DNA of 8,715 nucleotides from Proteobacteria bacterium UBA1148 (GCA_002311835.1 DBZY01000080.1:27232-35946); one strand, 5' to 3'; counted from the first letter of the stretch, positions 1 to 8,117 are shown. The notes: a model not told the origin generated them from the letters alone. A program made the numbers and translations.

Positions 1-176
1 TAGCCTTCGGCATATTTATTTGTCAATCCCGAACCTTGAGCCTCTAGCACTCTCGGGCTTGCGAAATTCTCCGAAGCAATAAGCTCAATGTGTTCTTCCT
101 GACGCCTCCGCTCGTTCTCCATCGCTTCGAACAGCGGCTGATCAAATCCTTGTATTTTGTAGTCATCGTCATACAT
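1..176 (-). CDS. glyA: Serine hydroxymethyltransferase, N-terminal part, cut by window edge
   Basis: GlyA is a cytosolic pyridoxal-phosphate enzyme that converts serine and tetrahydrofolate to glycine and 5,10-methylene-tetrahydrofolate, the main source of one-carbon units. Only 58 full codons are visible, running off the left edge, so the lysine that binds the cofactor is outside the window. The visible part is diagnostic: EEHIELIASENF (about residues 27-38) followed by AQGSGLTNKYAEGY (46-59) is the conserved N-terminal signature of the family. The ATG at 176 is chosen as start. An in-frame GTG lies three codons upstream, directly after an in-frame stop, so the true start can only be one of these two. 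No strong Shine-Dalgarno site is seen. The gene lies 76 bp downstream of the deacetylase-like gene on the same strand. No glycine riboswitch is recognisable in that gap. Confidence 0.95.
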   Translation of the reverse strand, partial: MYDDDYKIQGFDQPLFEAMENERRRQEEHIELIASENFASPRVLEAQGSGLTNKYAEG

Positions 177-252
177 CGCCAGCACTCAATGCAAAAGGAT
201 AGCTTTTTATGTGGGCTGCGAATTGTAACGCTAAGATGAGCAGACTGTGCCC

Positions 253-1215
253 TTACAGAGAATTGTCGATAGGGTTAGCAAAACCCTCTACAACTCTGGT
301 CCATGCTCTAGCGAGGTTACGGCGGTTATAACCGCCACCGCCCATGCCAAGAATACGCCCATCACAGAAACGGTCAGCAAATCTTCTCAACCGAACCGCA
401 GCATGGCCGTGAGCACTTTCGCTGTACTGCAAGTGGGTGATGGGATCACCGGCGAGAGAATCTGCCCCGGCATTCATTAACAGTAGCTGGGGTTTCGTCT
501 CCTCTAAGTAAGCCTCGACTTCAGACCACGCCTCCAGAAACGCCTCATCGTCAGAGCTAGGTGACATAGGAATATTGAGCTTTGTCCCCTCAGCTGCGCC
601 TTTGCCCGTTTCACTGCGCGAACCGGTTCCGGGATAGAGAAACCGACCATCCTCATGAATATCGGCGAACAACGCCCGAGGATCCGTTTCGAAACCATAG
701 AAAACACCGTCACCATGATGGGCATCAATATCGACGTAGGCTACCCGTTCAAGGCCATAGAAACCCATAGCAACCTCAATAGCGACACTACAATCGTTGA
801 AGACACAAAATCCCGCAGCCCGGTCCCGTGCCGCATGATGGAGCCCCCCAATAGGGTTAAAAGCTCGAGGAATATCGCCCTCCATAATGGCAGTCAACGC
901 CTCCAGCGTGCCTCCAACCGTATGCGCAGCCGCCTCGTATACGCCCGGATAGGCTGGGGTATCCCCGGCATCCAGAAAACCGTATCCGAGATCCGATAAC
1001 TCGCGTACCCGTTCCACGTAATCTGCAGTATGAAAGCTCTCAATTTCATCCCGAGTTGCTAACCGGGAAGGACGCCGAATTACCTGTGCCTCATAGGGTG
1101 AGCGCTCCAATTCATCTATAAAAACATCGTGGCGATCAGGTCCAAACGGATGCCTATCAGGAAAGCCATACTTCGCCAATTCTTCCCCACAGATAACGAT
1201 TACTTGTTCAGCCAT
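253..1215 (-). CDS. Histone-deacetylase-family zinc-dependent deacetylase (AcuC/HdaH/acetylpolyamine amidohydrolase type)
   Basis: This 320-residue protein belongs to the arginase/deacetylase fold family that contains histone deacetylases, AcuC and acetylpolyamine amidohydrolases. The active-site set appears complete. There is a GLHHA charge-relay histidine pair (H126, H127), a GFCVFND loop (135-141), and DIDAHHGDG (162-170) with predicted zinc ligands D164 and H166. NAGADSL gives the third ligand D252, and GGGGYN gives the transition-state tyrosine Y296. The length matches single-domain bacterial members, and no signal peptide or membrane segment is seen, so it is probably cytosolic. The substrate cannot be read from sequence: acetyl-lysine proteins, acetylpolyamines and other acylamides are all possible. 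The ATG at 1215 has a weak GGAA site about 8 nt upstream. The gene lies between purL and glyA on the same strand, with gaps of 241 and 76 bp, which suggests its own promoter. Confidence 0.9.
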   Translation of the reverse strand: MAEQVIVICGEELAKYGFPDRHPFGPDRHDVFIDELERSPYEAQVIRRPSRLATRDEIESFHTADYVERVRELSDLGYGFLDAGDTPAYPGVYEAAAHTVGGTLEALTAIMEGDIPRAFNPIGGLHHAARDRAAGFCVFNDCSVAIEVAMGFYGLERVAYVDIDAHHGDGVFYGFETDPRALFADIHEDGRFLYPGTGSRSETGKGAAEGTKLNIPMSPSSDDEAFLEAWSEVEAYLEETKPQLLLMNAGADSLAGDPITHLQYSESAHGHAAVRLRRFADRFCDGRILGMGGGGYNRRNLARAWTRVVEGFANPIDNSL

Positions 1216-1353
1216 TTATTTTCCAGTCTTGCTCTAGTAACTATCTACGAGAGTCGCTGCTCTCATAGCCGTCAACCGCGCAGTGCTATCCCACTTCCAC
1301 TAAGGGATCTATTGCCCGATGGCTCAATATATCTATACCATGAACCGCCTCTC

Positions 1354-1399
1354 CAAGGTGATGCCACCGAAAGCGGCTATCTTGCGTAACATCACCTTG
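1354..1399 (-). repeat. 10-bp perfect inverted repeat with internal small hairpin, between purL and the deacetylase-like gene
   Basis: The arms CAAGGTGATG (1354-1363) and CATCACCTTG (1390-1399) are perfect reverse complements separated by 26 nt. The spacer itself contains CCG-AAAG-CGG (1367-1376 on the plus strand), which could form an inner stem. No run of T follows on either strand, so this is not a standard intrinsic terminator. It starts about 57 nt downstream of the purL stop and ends about 139 nt before the next start. It could be an mRNA 3'-end structure of purL or a structured leader of the following gene. I do not recognise it as a known riboswitch. The rest of the 241-bp gap (1216-1456) shows no gene. 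It has only a weak TATATT-like -10 candidate on the minus strand (1326-1331) without a convincing -35. Confidence 0.5.
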
Positions 1400-1456
1400 A
1401 GCCTTTCCCTAGCGTCAAAATTGGTGTTCTCTGGAGTACGTCGGACCGATCACTAG

Positions 1457-4400
1457 TCAATGAGTGGAATCAATCCAATCGCGCGCATTTACAAAGAGCT
1501 TCTGCCAGGGCGAATCCTCACCCCACCCAATTGGGTGCCAAGAATACTGCACAGTACGAAAGACTCGTTCAGGGTGCGGCATCATAATCGTCACCCGACC
1601 ATCTTGACTCGTTAGACCAGCGATACCACGTGGAGAGCCATTCGGATTTGCTGGATATTGGCCGGCAGTCTCACCACGGTTGTCTACGTAACGTACGCAC
1701 GCGAGTTCACGGTCACAGCATACAAGCGCGCCTTCGGATGCAAACTCAGCACATCCCTCGCCGTGGGAAGTCACAATGGGTATACGCGATCCGATCATGC
1801 TGTTTAGCAATATCGATGGACTGGCTTCAACTCGAACAAGCGATAAACGAGCTTCAAACTGATCCGATCGATTGCGCACAAACCTGGGCCAATGATCCAC
1901 TCCCGGAATCAGTTCTTTCAATGACGCTAGCATCTGACAACCGTTGCAGACACCCAGAATGAAATTATCCTCACAGTGAAAATATTCGGAAAATTGATCG
2001 CGGATCGCATCGTTATAGAGAATCGATTTTGCCCAACCTTCACCAGCACCCAGCACATCACCGTAGGAAAATCCGCCACAAGCCACCAAACCTCGGAAGT
2101 CATCTAGGCCTACGCGCCCCGAAAATAAGTCCGTCATGTGTACGTCATAGGCATCGAAGCCTGCCCGTGTGAAGGCAGCAGCCATCTCTCGATGACTATT
2201 GACACCTTGTTCACGAAGAATCGCAATCTTTGGGCGGCGGGCCCGACATATATTCTCGGCATCAGTCAATTCAAAGGTCAAACTTGCATTCAAGCCCGGA
2301 TCTCCTTCATCGAGCAAAACATCGTAGGCCTCTAAGGCACATTCGGGGTCGTCTCTCAAACTCTGCATTCGGTAAGTCAGCTCTGACCAACATCTGTGTA
2401 AGCTTGTACGTGGCGCTCTATAGAGAGCTTTACCATTCCGTTCGATCAAGATATCTGTATGGGATGCAGGACGTGCGACAACATGACACTCCTCCAACCC
2501 GTACTCGGCAAAAATGCCCTGTACAGATTGCAGATCTCCAACCCTAACCTGTACAACGGCGCCGGGTTCTTCATTGAACAAATACCTCAACACATCGAAC
2601 ACGTCTGCACGTATCTGTATCTCAAGTCCAGTACGGGAGGCGAAGGCCATCTCGGCTAGTGTCGCGAACAAACCACCATCGGATCGATCATGATATGCGA
2701 GTAGCAGATGCTTTTCGCGAAGCACACGCTGAGCCTGGAAAAATCCAGCAAGCAATTTTGGGCTGTCCAAATCTGCCGCCGGACCCCCAAACTGGCCAAA
2801 GCACTGTGCCAGCACCGAACCTCCGAGACGCTGCTTACCGCAGGAAAGATCTATCAGTACCAAGACCGTGTCACCTTCTGACATATTGAATTGCGGAGTA
2901 AGCGTTCGGCGGACATCCGCCACGGGAGCAAACGCCGAGACAATGAGAGACACCGGCGCCGTGACCGTACGCTCTTCGCCATCTGCCTGCCACACGGTTT
3001 GCATGGATAAGGAATCTTTTCCAACAGGGATTGCTACACCTAATGCTGGACAAAGTTCTTCACCGATCGTTTTAACCATCTCGAACAGAGCATAGTCATC
3101 TGTTCCATGACCAGCAGCGGCCATCCAGTTTGCGGATAACCTTACATCCGCGAGATTTTCGACATCTGCAGAAACGATATTTGTGATCGCTTCGGTCACT
3201 GCAAGACGCGCTGAAGCTGGGCCAGCGTAGATGGCCACCGGCGTGCGCTCGCCCACAGACATTGCCTCGCCGGTATAACCAGAATAGCTAGAGGTTGTAA
3301 TAGCAACATCGCTCACCGGCACCTGCCAGGGCCCAATAAGCTGATCTCTCGAAGACATCCCACCAACGGTCCGATCGCCTATATGGATGAGAAAGGACTT
3401 ATCGGCTACTGCAGGAAATGAGAGTACACGCTCCACCGCTTCATCAAGCCCTATATCCTGATCATCCCAAGCCTGCACAGAGGTGTCGCCAGATACTGTT
3501 TCGCGGCTCATCTTTGGCGGTTTGCCGAACAAGACATCCATAGGCATGGCAACAGGCTCATTGCCAAATTCCTCATCCAGAACTCTGAGCGTGCGTTCCT
3601 CAGTCAACTCACCAATCACAGCGTAGGGACAGCGCTCACGATCGCAGATCTCGGCAAATCCCTCGATGTCATCTGCACCTACTGTTAACACATAACGCTC
3701 CTGAGACTCGTTACACCACAATTCCATCGGGCTCATGCCAGGCTCATCGTTAGGAACGTTTCGCAGCTGAAGAACCGCACCACAGCAGTTTTGATCAACG
3801 ATTTCAGGCACGGCATTGGAGAGTCCGCCTGCGCCAACATCATGAATGGAAAGAATGGGGTTATTCTCCCCTAGAGCCCAACAAGTATTGATGACTTCCT
3901 GGGCTCGGCGTTGCATTTCGGGGTTACCACGCTGCACTGATGCAAAGTCTAGTTCCTCTTCGCTGGTACCACTACCCTGAGAAGAAGCGGCACCTCCACC
4001 TAGGCCGATCAACATCGCTGGACCTCCGAGCACCACAAGTTTCGCTCCAGACGGTGCCACGCATTTGTCCACATGTCCGTCGCGGATATTTCCTAACCCC
4101 CCAGCAATCATGATTGGCTTGTGATAACCACGCCATTCACCGGCCGCATCTAGTAAACAGGTTCGAAAGTAGCCCGCTAAATTTGGCCGACCGAACTCGT
4201 TATTAAAACGAGCACCGCCAATGGGCCCCTCCAGCATAATTTGCAGTGGAGAGGCGATCCGATCAGGCTTGCCCAACTTTGGGCTTTCCCAAGGGCGCAA
4301 CCAGTCTGGAAGCTCCAGATGAGAGACCGTGAATCCCATCAGACCAGCTTTCGGTCTAGCCCCTCTACCAGTTGCACCCTCATCTCTAATCTCACCACCG

Positions 4401-5335
4401 GAACCCGTGGCTGCGCCTGGAAACGGTGAAATCGCAGTCGGATGGTTGTGCGTCTCCACCTTCATGACTAGATGAGTGGGTTCCTCAAATTGATGGTAGA
4501 GGTGCGAGTCGGAATCGGGCGCCCACCACGCCGATATGGGCCCCTCAATAACCGCTGCATTATCTGAATAAGCGGACAAGACACCCTCTGGTGCGTGCGT
4601 GTGGGTGTTTTTGATCATCTGGAACAGGCTTTTCTCAGCCGGTTGCTGATCAATCACCCAGGTAGCGTTGAAGACCTTATGACGACAGTGCTCGGAATTT
4701 ACCTGAGCGAACATCATGAGCTCAACATCGGTGGGATCTCGTTCAAGCACACCGAATTGCTCGGCCAAATAACGAATCTCGTCGTCAGAAAGGGCTAGCC
4801 CGAGCTGCTGATTAGCCGCTGAGAGGGCCGACTCTCCCTCTCCCAGCAAGTCAATCCTGTTCAACGGACGAGGATCGTGCTGCGCAAACAAAACGCTCTC
4901 GCTAGGCAGTTCGGTCAACACAGTTTCAGTCATGCGATCATGTAGAAGTGGGAAAATTTCCTCGAACTCCGCATTGGAGAGTGGGCGCTGGAGTTTTAAG
5001 GAGTAGGCCCTGCCGCGCTCAAGTCGATGCACAGGTAAACCGCAGTTGCGAGCAATGTCTGTTGCCTTGGATGCCCAGGACGAAATAGTTCCAAGGCGAG
5101 GTACAACAACCACTTCATACTCGCCCTGAACAAGCCCGACGGGTGTCCCATAACTCAAAAGAGCATCAAGGACGACTTGTTCAGCTCCATCCAGCGGCCG
5201 TTCGGTGTGTGCAAAGTGGAGAAAATGTACGGATACGGCCTGAATCGCGCTTGAGCACAACCGAAGCTGCTCACACAACTTACTAGTACGAAAGGCAGTC
5301 TCGGCCGCGGGTCCGGCCAGCTGCAACATAATCAT
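1457..5335 (-). CDS. purL: Phosphoribosylformylglycinamidine synthase, large single-chain form
   Basis: PurL is a cytosolic enzyme that converts formylglycinamide ribonucleotide, glutamine and ATP to formylglycinamidine ribonucleotide, the fourth step of de novo purine synthesis. At 1292 residues it is the fused type, with synthetase and glutaminase in one chain, close in length to E. coli PurL. The order is an N-terminal PurS-like domain (about 1-150), a linker, duplicated ATP-binding synthetase domains (about 210-980), and a class I glutaminase domain from about 1035. Seen residues include H216 in NSEHCRHK and H296 in ETHNHPT, at the Salmonella numbering. HDVGAGG (498-504) and GKDS (772-775) are synthetase motifs. 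The glutaminase triad is predicted as C1130 in GVCNGCQM plus H1254 and E1256 in PHPER. Translation probably starts at the ATG at 5335; a second ATG two codons later is possible, and the ribosome site (GGA) is weak. The 99-bp upstream gap contains TATCATAAT (5377-5385, minus strand), a possible -10 element, but no good -35 and no PurR-like operator. Confidence 0.98.
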   Translation of the reverse strand: MIMLQLAGPAAETAFRTSKLCEQLRLCSSAIQAVSVHFLHFAHTERPLDGAEQVVLDALLSYGTPVGLVQGEYEVVVVPRLGTISSWASKATDIARNCGLPVHRLERGRAYSLKLQRPLSNAEFEEIFPLLHDRMTETVLTELPSESVLFAQHDPRPLNRIDLLGEGESALSAANQQLGLALSDDEIRYLAEQFGVLERDPTDVELMMFAQVNSEHCRHKVFNATWVIDQQPAEKSLFQMIKNTHTHAPEGVLSAYSDNAAVIEGPISAWWAPDSDSHLYHQFEEPTHLVMKVETHNHPTAISPFPGAATGSGGEIRDEGATGRGARPKAGLMGFTVSHLELPDWLRPWESPKLGKPDRIASPLQIMLEGPIGGARFNNEFGRPNLAGYFRTCLLDAAGEWRGYHKPIMIAGGLGNIRDGHVDKCVAPSGAKLVVLGGPAMLIGLGGGAASSQGSGTSEEELDFASVQRGNPEMQRRAQEVINTCWALGENNPILSIHDVGAGGLSNAVPEIVDQNCCGAVLQLRNVPNDEPGMSPMELWCNESQERYVLTVGADDIEGFAEICDRERCPYAVIGELTEERTLRVLDEEFGNEPVAMPMDVLFGKPPKMSRETVSGDTSVQAWDDQDIGLDEAVERVLSFPAVADKSFLIHIGDRTVGGMSSRDQLIGPWQVPVSDVAITTSSYSGYTGEAMSVGERTPVAIYAGPASARLAVTEAITNIVSADVENLADVRLSANWMAAAGHGTDDYALFEMVKTIGEELCPALGVAIPVGKDSLSMQTVWQADGEERTVTAPVSLIVSAFAPVADVRRTLTPQFNMSEGDTVLVLIDLSCGKQRLGGSVLAQCFGQFGGPAADLDSPKLLAGFFQAQRVLREKHLLLAYHDRSDGGLFATLAEMAFASRTGLEIQIRADVFDVLRYLFNEEPGAVVQVRVGDLQSVQGIFAEYGLEECHVVARPASHTDILIERNGKALYRAPRTSLHRCWSELTYRMQSLRDDPECALEAYDVLLDEGDPGLNASLTFELTDAENICRARRPKIAILREQGVNSHREMAAAFTRAGFDAYDVHMTDLFSGRVGLDDFRGLVACGGFSYGDVLGAGEGWAKSILYNDAIRDQFSEYFHCEDNFILGVCNGCQMLASLKELIPGVDHWPRFVRNRSDQFEARLSLVRVEASPSILLNSMIGSRIPIVTSHGEGCAEFASEGALVCCDRELACVRYVDNRGETAGQYPANPNGSPRGIAGLTSQDGRVTIMMPHPERVFRTVQYSWHPIGWGEDSPWQKLFVNARDWIDSTH

Positions 5336-5434
5336 GAATCCAGTGAGTGCTTTGGTTTTAAGCGCTGAAAGGCAATATTATGATACCGGATTCTCGCCCC
5401 GAGGCCCATATTCCATAAGAAGCAATTATCGAGT

Positions 5435-6202
5435 TCAGTCAATGGGCACCCAATTGCTGGGCTCATTTTGGGTCGCCACATGCAGGACCTGTTCCGTGTG
5501 ACTGAGTATCTCGGCTAATGATTCGCGGACCAGATCGGGGGTGTTGTTCTTCCCACTGAGATGCAACGCCATGACCCACTGTAACCCTGGGTGTCCAATC
5601 TCGCCAAGAAACTTCGCGGCCTGTCCGTTATTCAGATGTCCTAGTGGTGAGGCAATACGTGCCTTTAAGCGTTCCGGATAAGGGCCACTCCATAATGTGT
5701 CGAGGTCATGGTTACACTCTAAGGCTACCGCATCACAACGTGTGAGCCACTTCTTGATGTGCGAGGTGATGTGCCCGGTGTCCGTAAGAATTCCGAGTTT
5801 CCTTCCACCTGCCCGAAACATGAACTGTGAAGGCTCCCGCGCATCATGAGGCACCGGAAAAGGCTGCACATCGATAGAACCGATCTCCAACTGCCGATGG
5901 CAGTTGAATGTATGAATATGAGTCAACTTACGAGCAGCGGGACTAGAAGCTGTCCCAGGCGTCATCCAGACTGGAGTACCATGCCGTCGCGCAAACCGCG
6001 CTACGCCCTGGATATGGTCGGAGTGCTCGTGGGTTACCAACAGCGCATCAACATCCCGAGGATGCTTGCCGAGACAGTGCAGCCTTTCTTCAACAGCTTT
6101 GAGTGTAAGGCCGCAATCCACCATTAAAAGAGTGGAGTTCGACTCCACCAACGACGAGTTGCCACGGCTTCCGCTTCCAAGAGAAGCGAATCGGAGTGTC
6201 AC
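5435..6202 (-). CDS. YycJ/WalJ-family metallo-beta-lactamase-fold hydrolase
   Basis: This 255-residue protein has the full metal-binding pattern of the metallo-beta-lactamase fold: THEHSDH (57-63), a later histidine (H119, in PHDAREP), the bridging aspartate in TDTGH (D141), and ALHLSGKNN (H214). The family-specific motifs LGSGSRGNSSLV (8-19), LECNHD (161-166) and GHLNN (188-192) place it in the YycJ/WalJ group. Some Firmicute members of this group have been described as 5'-to-3' DNA exonucleases linked to mismatch repair. Whether that holds for this proteobacterial member is unknown, so nuclease or phosphodiesterase activity is inference. It has no signal peptide and is likely cytosolic. The start codon is GTG at 6202, only 3 bp after the stop of the DUF1820 gene. 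A GGGGA about 10 nt upstream lies within the end of that gene, so the two are probably translationally coupled. Confidence 0.88.
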   Translation of the reverse strand: MTLRFASLGSGSRGNSSLVESNSTLLMVDCGLTLKAVEERLHCLGKHPRDVDALLVTHEHSDHIQGVARFARRHGTPVWMTPGTASSPAARKLTHIHTFNCHRQLEIGSIDVQPFPVPHDAREPSQFMFRAGGRKLGILTDTGHITSHIKKWLTRCDAVALECNHDLDTLWSGPYPERLKARIASPLGHLNNGQAAKFLGEIGHPGLQWVMALHLSGKNNTPDLVRESLAEILSHTEQVLHVATQNEPSNWVPID

Positions 6203-6205
6203 GCG

Positions 6206-6562
6206 CTAGCTGTCCCCAGCCCCACCGCGATCGCCGCCTTTACCCGGAGGCGTATACATCGGGACCGGAAACTGTGTGACATTGTCGCCCTCAGCGTTAG
6301 TGATCTTGCTAACGCCTTGTTTTTCGACTTCATCAATGCGTAGAACCGAGTGGAGCGGAAGATATGTCCGGGTTACGCCGGAGAACTCGGTCTGTATCCG
6401 TTCTTCTGAAGGATCCACTACAACGCTGGAACGAGCTCCAAAGACCAGCTTCTCTACCTCAACGAAACCGAACAACCCCCCATGACTAACCTGGCGGGCG
6501 TAGATTTCGTAGACCTTCCCTTGGTTCACGAAAATTATTTTATAAATCGGTTTAGCAGCCAT
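6206..6562 (-). CDS. DUF1820 family protein
   Basis: This is a small protein of 118 residues with no known function. It matches the DUF1820 family through the N-terminal pattern PIYKIIFVNQGKVYEIYARQV, followed by LFGFVEVEKLVFG, VVVDPSEERIQTEFSGV and LPLHSVLRIDEVEKQG. The C-terminus is a flexible tail rich in glycine and proline, without conserved features. There is no signal peptide or membrane segment. The frame opens one codon earlier at a TTG (6565). The ATG at 6562 is preferred because GGAC lies about 7 nt upstream. The YycJ-like gene starts 3 bp after its stop, so they form a two-gene unit. The 100-bp gap before it (to the dehydrogenase stop) must carry the promoter if the unit is transcribed separately. 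Only a TATGCT-like -10 without a matching -35 is seen there. Confidence 0.85.
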   Translation of the reverse strand: MAAKPIYKIIFVNQGKVYEIYARQVSHGGLFGFVEVEKLVFGARSSVVVDPSEERIQTEFSGVTRTYLPLHSVLRIDEVEKQGVSKITNAEGDNVTQFPVPMYTPPGKGGDRGGAGDS

Positions 6563-6628
6563 CAAAAGTCCGTATTGATTTGAGCGACGGTGAGCTTAGC
6601 ATAAGGGCCTCAGGCTGTGTTGGAGCAC

Positions 6629-6655
6629 AAAATCTGCTCAAGAACTGGTAGCAGA
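6629..6655 (-). terminator. Weak candidate intrinsic terminator after the dehydrogenase gene
   Basis: On the minus strand, TCTGCT pairs with AGCAGA (6655-6650 and 6638-6633) across an 11-nt loop and is followed directly by TTTT (6632-6629). It begins 14 nt after the dehydrogenase stop codon. The stem is only 6 bp and the T-run only 4, so termination would be partial at best. Its position between two co-directional genes fits an operon boundary. Confidence 0.3.
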
Positions 6656-6669
6656 GCTATCGACGATCA

Positions 6670-8082
6670 TCAAACTACCTTGCCTGGGTTCATGATGCCT
6701 TGGGGATCCAGAGCATGTTTTAAGGTTTGCATGAGGCCCACCGATACGGGAGATTGATATTTTTTAAGGTCGTCACGTTTCAAAACGCCTATGCCATGCT
6801 CAGCACTAAAACTACCTCCAAGGCTGACAGCAAGCTCATGAATTGCATCTGAGAGCCTTCCAGCAGGGCCTTCCTTAAACGACTCAAGCGTACTGCCAAT
6901 AGGGGGTAGTAAATTGCAATGAAGATTGCCATCACCGACGTGACCAAATACAGACAGCCGGTGTGGGGCAATCGCACCCAGGATGCGCTCCGCTTCCTTG
7001 AGGAACTTTGGAATTCGAGAGACTCGTACCGAGATATCATGCTTGACTGATCCGCCGTCACGACGCTCTGCTTCTGGAATAGATTCTCGTAGCGTCCAGA
7101 ACGCGCTGCGTTGCGCGCCCGACTCTGCCGAAACCCCGTCAACAATCTCGCCTGCCTCGCTCCCTGCCTTGAAGATCTGCTCCAAAACTCCCCGCAATTC
7201 AATCTCGGTCTCTGCACCGGCGAGCTCCAGCAGCAAATAGTGTTCTAAAGGCTCATCAAACGGATCGTGGACACCTTCGATATGCATCATGACTAAATCC
7301 AAAGATGCACGCGACAAATACTCCGCTGAAACAACCCGCTCAACACTTCTGCATCGCGCACTCTGGAGAAGATCGCAAGCCGCCTGAAGCGTGGCGACTC
7401 CCAGCAATACGGTTTGACGACTATGCGGGATCGGAAAGAGTTTCAGAACCGCCGCCGTAATCACCCCCAACGTACCCTCAGCGCCCAAGAATAACCCCTC
7501 CAAATGGTAACCAGTATTGTCCTTCCTTAAACCCTTAAGCTCAGAGAGGATTTCCCCATTTGGTAGAACGACCTCCAGACCTAACACCAAATCTCGGGCA
7601 TTTCCGTAACGGAGCACCGAAACGCCGCCCGCGTTGGTCGAAAGAACTCCTCCGATCTGACAGGATCCTTGAGATCCCATGCTGAGCGGGAACATCAAGT
7701 CATGTTCCTCCGCCACTGAATGTGCCTCTGATAGGACTAAGCCAGCCTCCACCGTCATCGAAAAATTGACTGGATCCACTTCCCGGATACGGTTCATTCG
7801 AGAGATATTTAGGACAATCTGTTTATTTGCATCGAACGGCGTCGCGCCTCCACAATACCCAGTGTTACCGCCCTGAGGGACCACACCAATCCCCGCCTCT
7901 TGGCAAGTTTTGATGATGCGTGCACATTCTTCTGTTGATGCCGGGCGCACGACCGACGCGGCCTCACCGTAATAGAGTCCTCGCTCATCTCGTAGAAATG
8001 GCTCAGTGTCTGCGCCCTGTACCACGCCACGGTTACCCACAATGCTGGCGATTTTCTCGAGTGCAGTGCTGGTGTCCAACAA
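6670..8082 (-). CDS. FAD-linked D-2-hydroxyacid dehydrogenase, D-2-hydroxyglutarate dehydrogenase-like
   Basis: This 470-residue flavoprotein belongs to the family of GlcD, D-lactate dehydrogenase and D-2-hydroxyglutarate dehydrogenase. The N-terminal PCMH-type FAD domain shows PQGGNTG (69-75), GSQGSCQIGG (136-145), STNAGG (148-153), RYGNARDL (158-165) and LGAEGTLGVIT (199-209). The C-terminal domain has RESIPEA (332-338) and K347 in VKHDIS. A predicted metal site is formed by H381 and H388 in GHVGDGNLH and by E428 in SAEHG. That C-terminal set resembles D-2-hydroxyglutarate dehydrogenases, but D-lactate or another D-2-hydroxyacid cannot be excluded. It likely passes electrons to a flavoprotein or quinone carrier. 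The frame has no ATG near its beginning (next Met is residue 96), so it starts at TTG. Two TTG codons are adjacent (8082 and 8079). AGGGG at 8091-8087 sits 4 nt from the first and 7 nt from the second, which favours 8079. It is divergent from crcB with a very short shared gap. Confidence 0.88.
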   Translation of the reverse strand: MLDTSTALEKIASIVGNRGVVQGADTEPFLRDERGLYYGEAASVVRPASTEECARIIKTCQEAGIGVVPQGGNTGYCGGATPFDANKQIVLNISRMNRIREVDPVNFSMTVEAGLVLSEAHSVAEEHDLMFPLSMGSQGSCQIGGVLSTNAGGVSVLRYGNARDLVLGLEVVLPNGEILSELKGLRKDNTGYHLEGLFLGAEGTLGVITAAVLKLFPIPHSRQTVLLGVATLQAACDLLQSARCRSVERVVSAEYLSRASLDLVMMHIEGVHDPFDEPLEHYLLLELAGAETEIELRGVLEQIFKAGSEAGEIVDGVSAESGAQRSAFWTLRESIPEAERRDGGSVKHDISVRVSRIPKFLKEAERILGAIAPHRLSVFGHVGDGNLHCNLLPPIGSTLESFKEGPAGRLSDAIHELAVSLGGSFSAEHGIGVLKRDDLKKYQSPVSVGLMQTLKHALDPQGIMNPGKVV

Positions 8083-8111
8083 ATTTCCCCTAGACCCACC
8101 TAACCCGATGT

Positions 8112-8117
8112 TACCCT
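8112..8117 (+). promoter_or_regulatory. Possible -10 element for a leaderless crcB transcript
   Basis: TACCCT fits the TAnnnT pattern of a -10 box and lies 6 nt before the GTG (8124) and 9 nt before the ATG (8127) of crcB. No Shine-Dalgarno sequence is visible between it and the start. No convincing -35 hexamer is seen 16-18 bp upstream. This is a weak, position-based suggestion. Confidence 0.2.

Noticed and set aside
177..252. Glycine riboswitch or clear promoter before glyA
   Set aside because: The 76-bp gap is too short for the glycine aptamer. AT-rich hexamers on the minus strand are present but not at usable -35/-10 spacing.
655..999. A plus-strand open frame of 114 codons
   Set aside because: It is entirely antisense to the deacetylase-like gene, whose catalytic motifs are intact on the minus strand. 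The antisense product has no familiar pattern.
1249..1264. Small inverted repeat GAGAG-TCGCTG-CTCTC upstream of the deacetylase-like gene
   Set aside because: Five-base arms with a 6-nt loop are expected by chance, and there is no T-run or operator-like context.
1457..5335. Several plus-strand open frames of 62-110 codons inside the purL region
   Set aside because: They lie opposite a long conserved gene, have no recognisable protein motifs and are what a long coding region produces by chance in other frames.
5336..5434. PurR-type operator upstream of purL
   Set aside because: No sequence resembling the ACGCAAACGTTTGCGT palindrome is seen in the gap.
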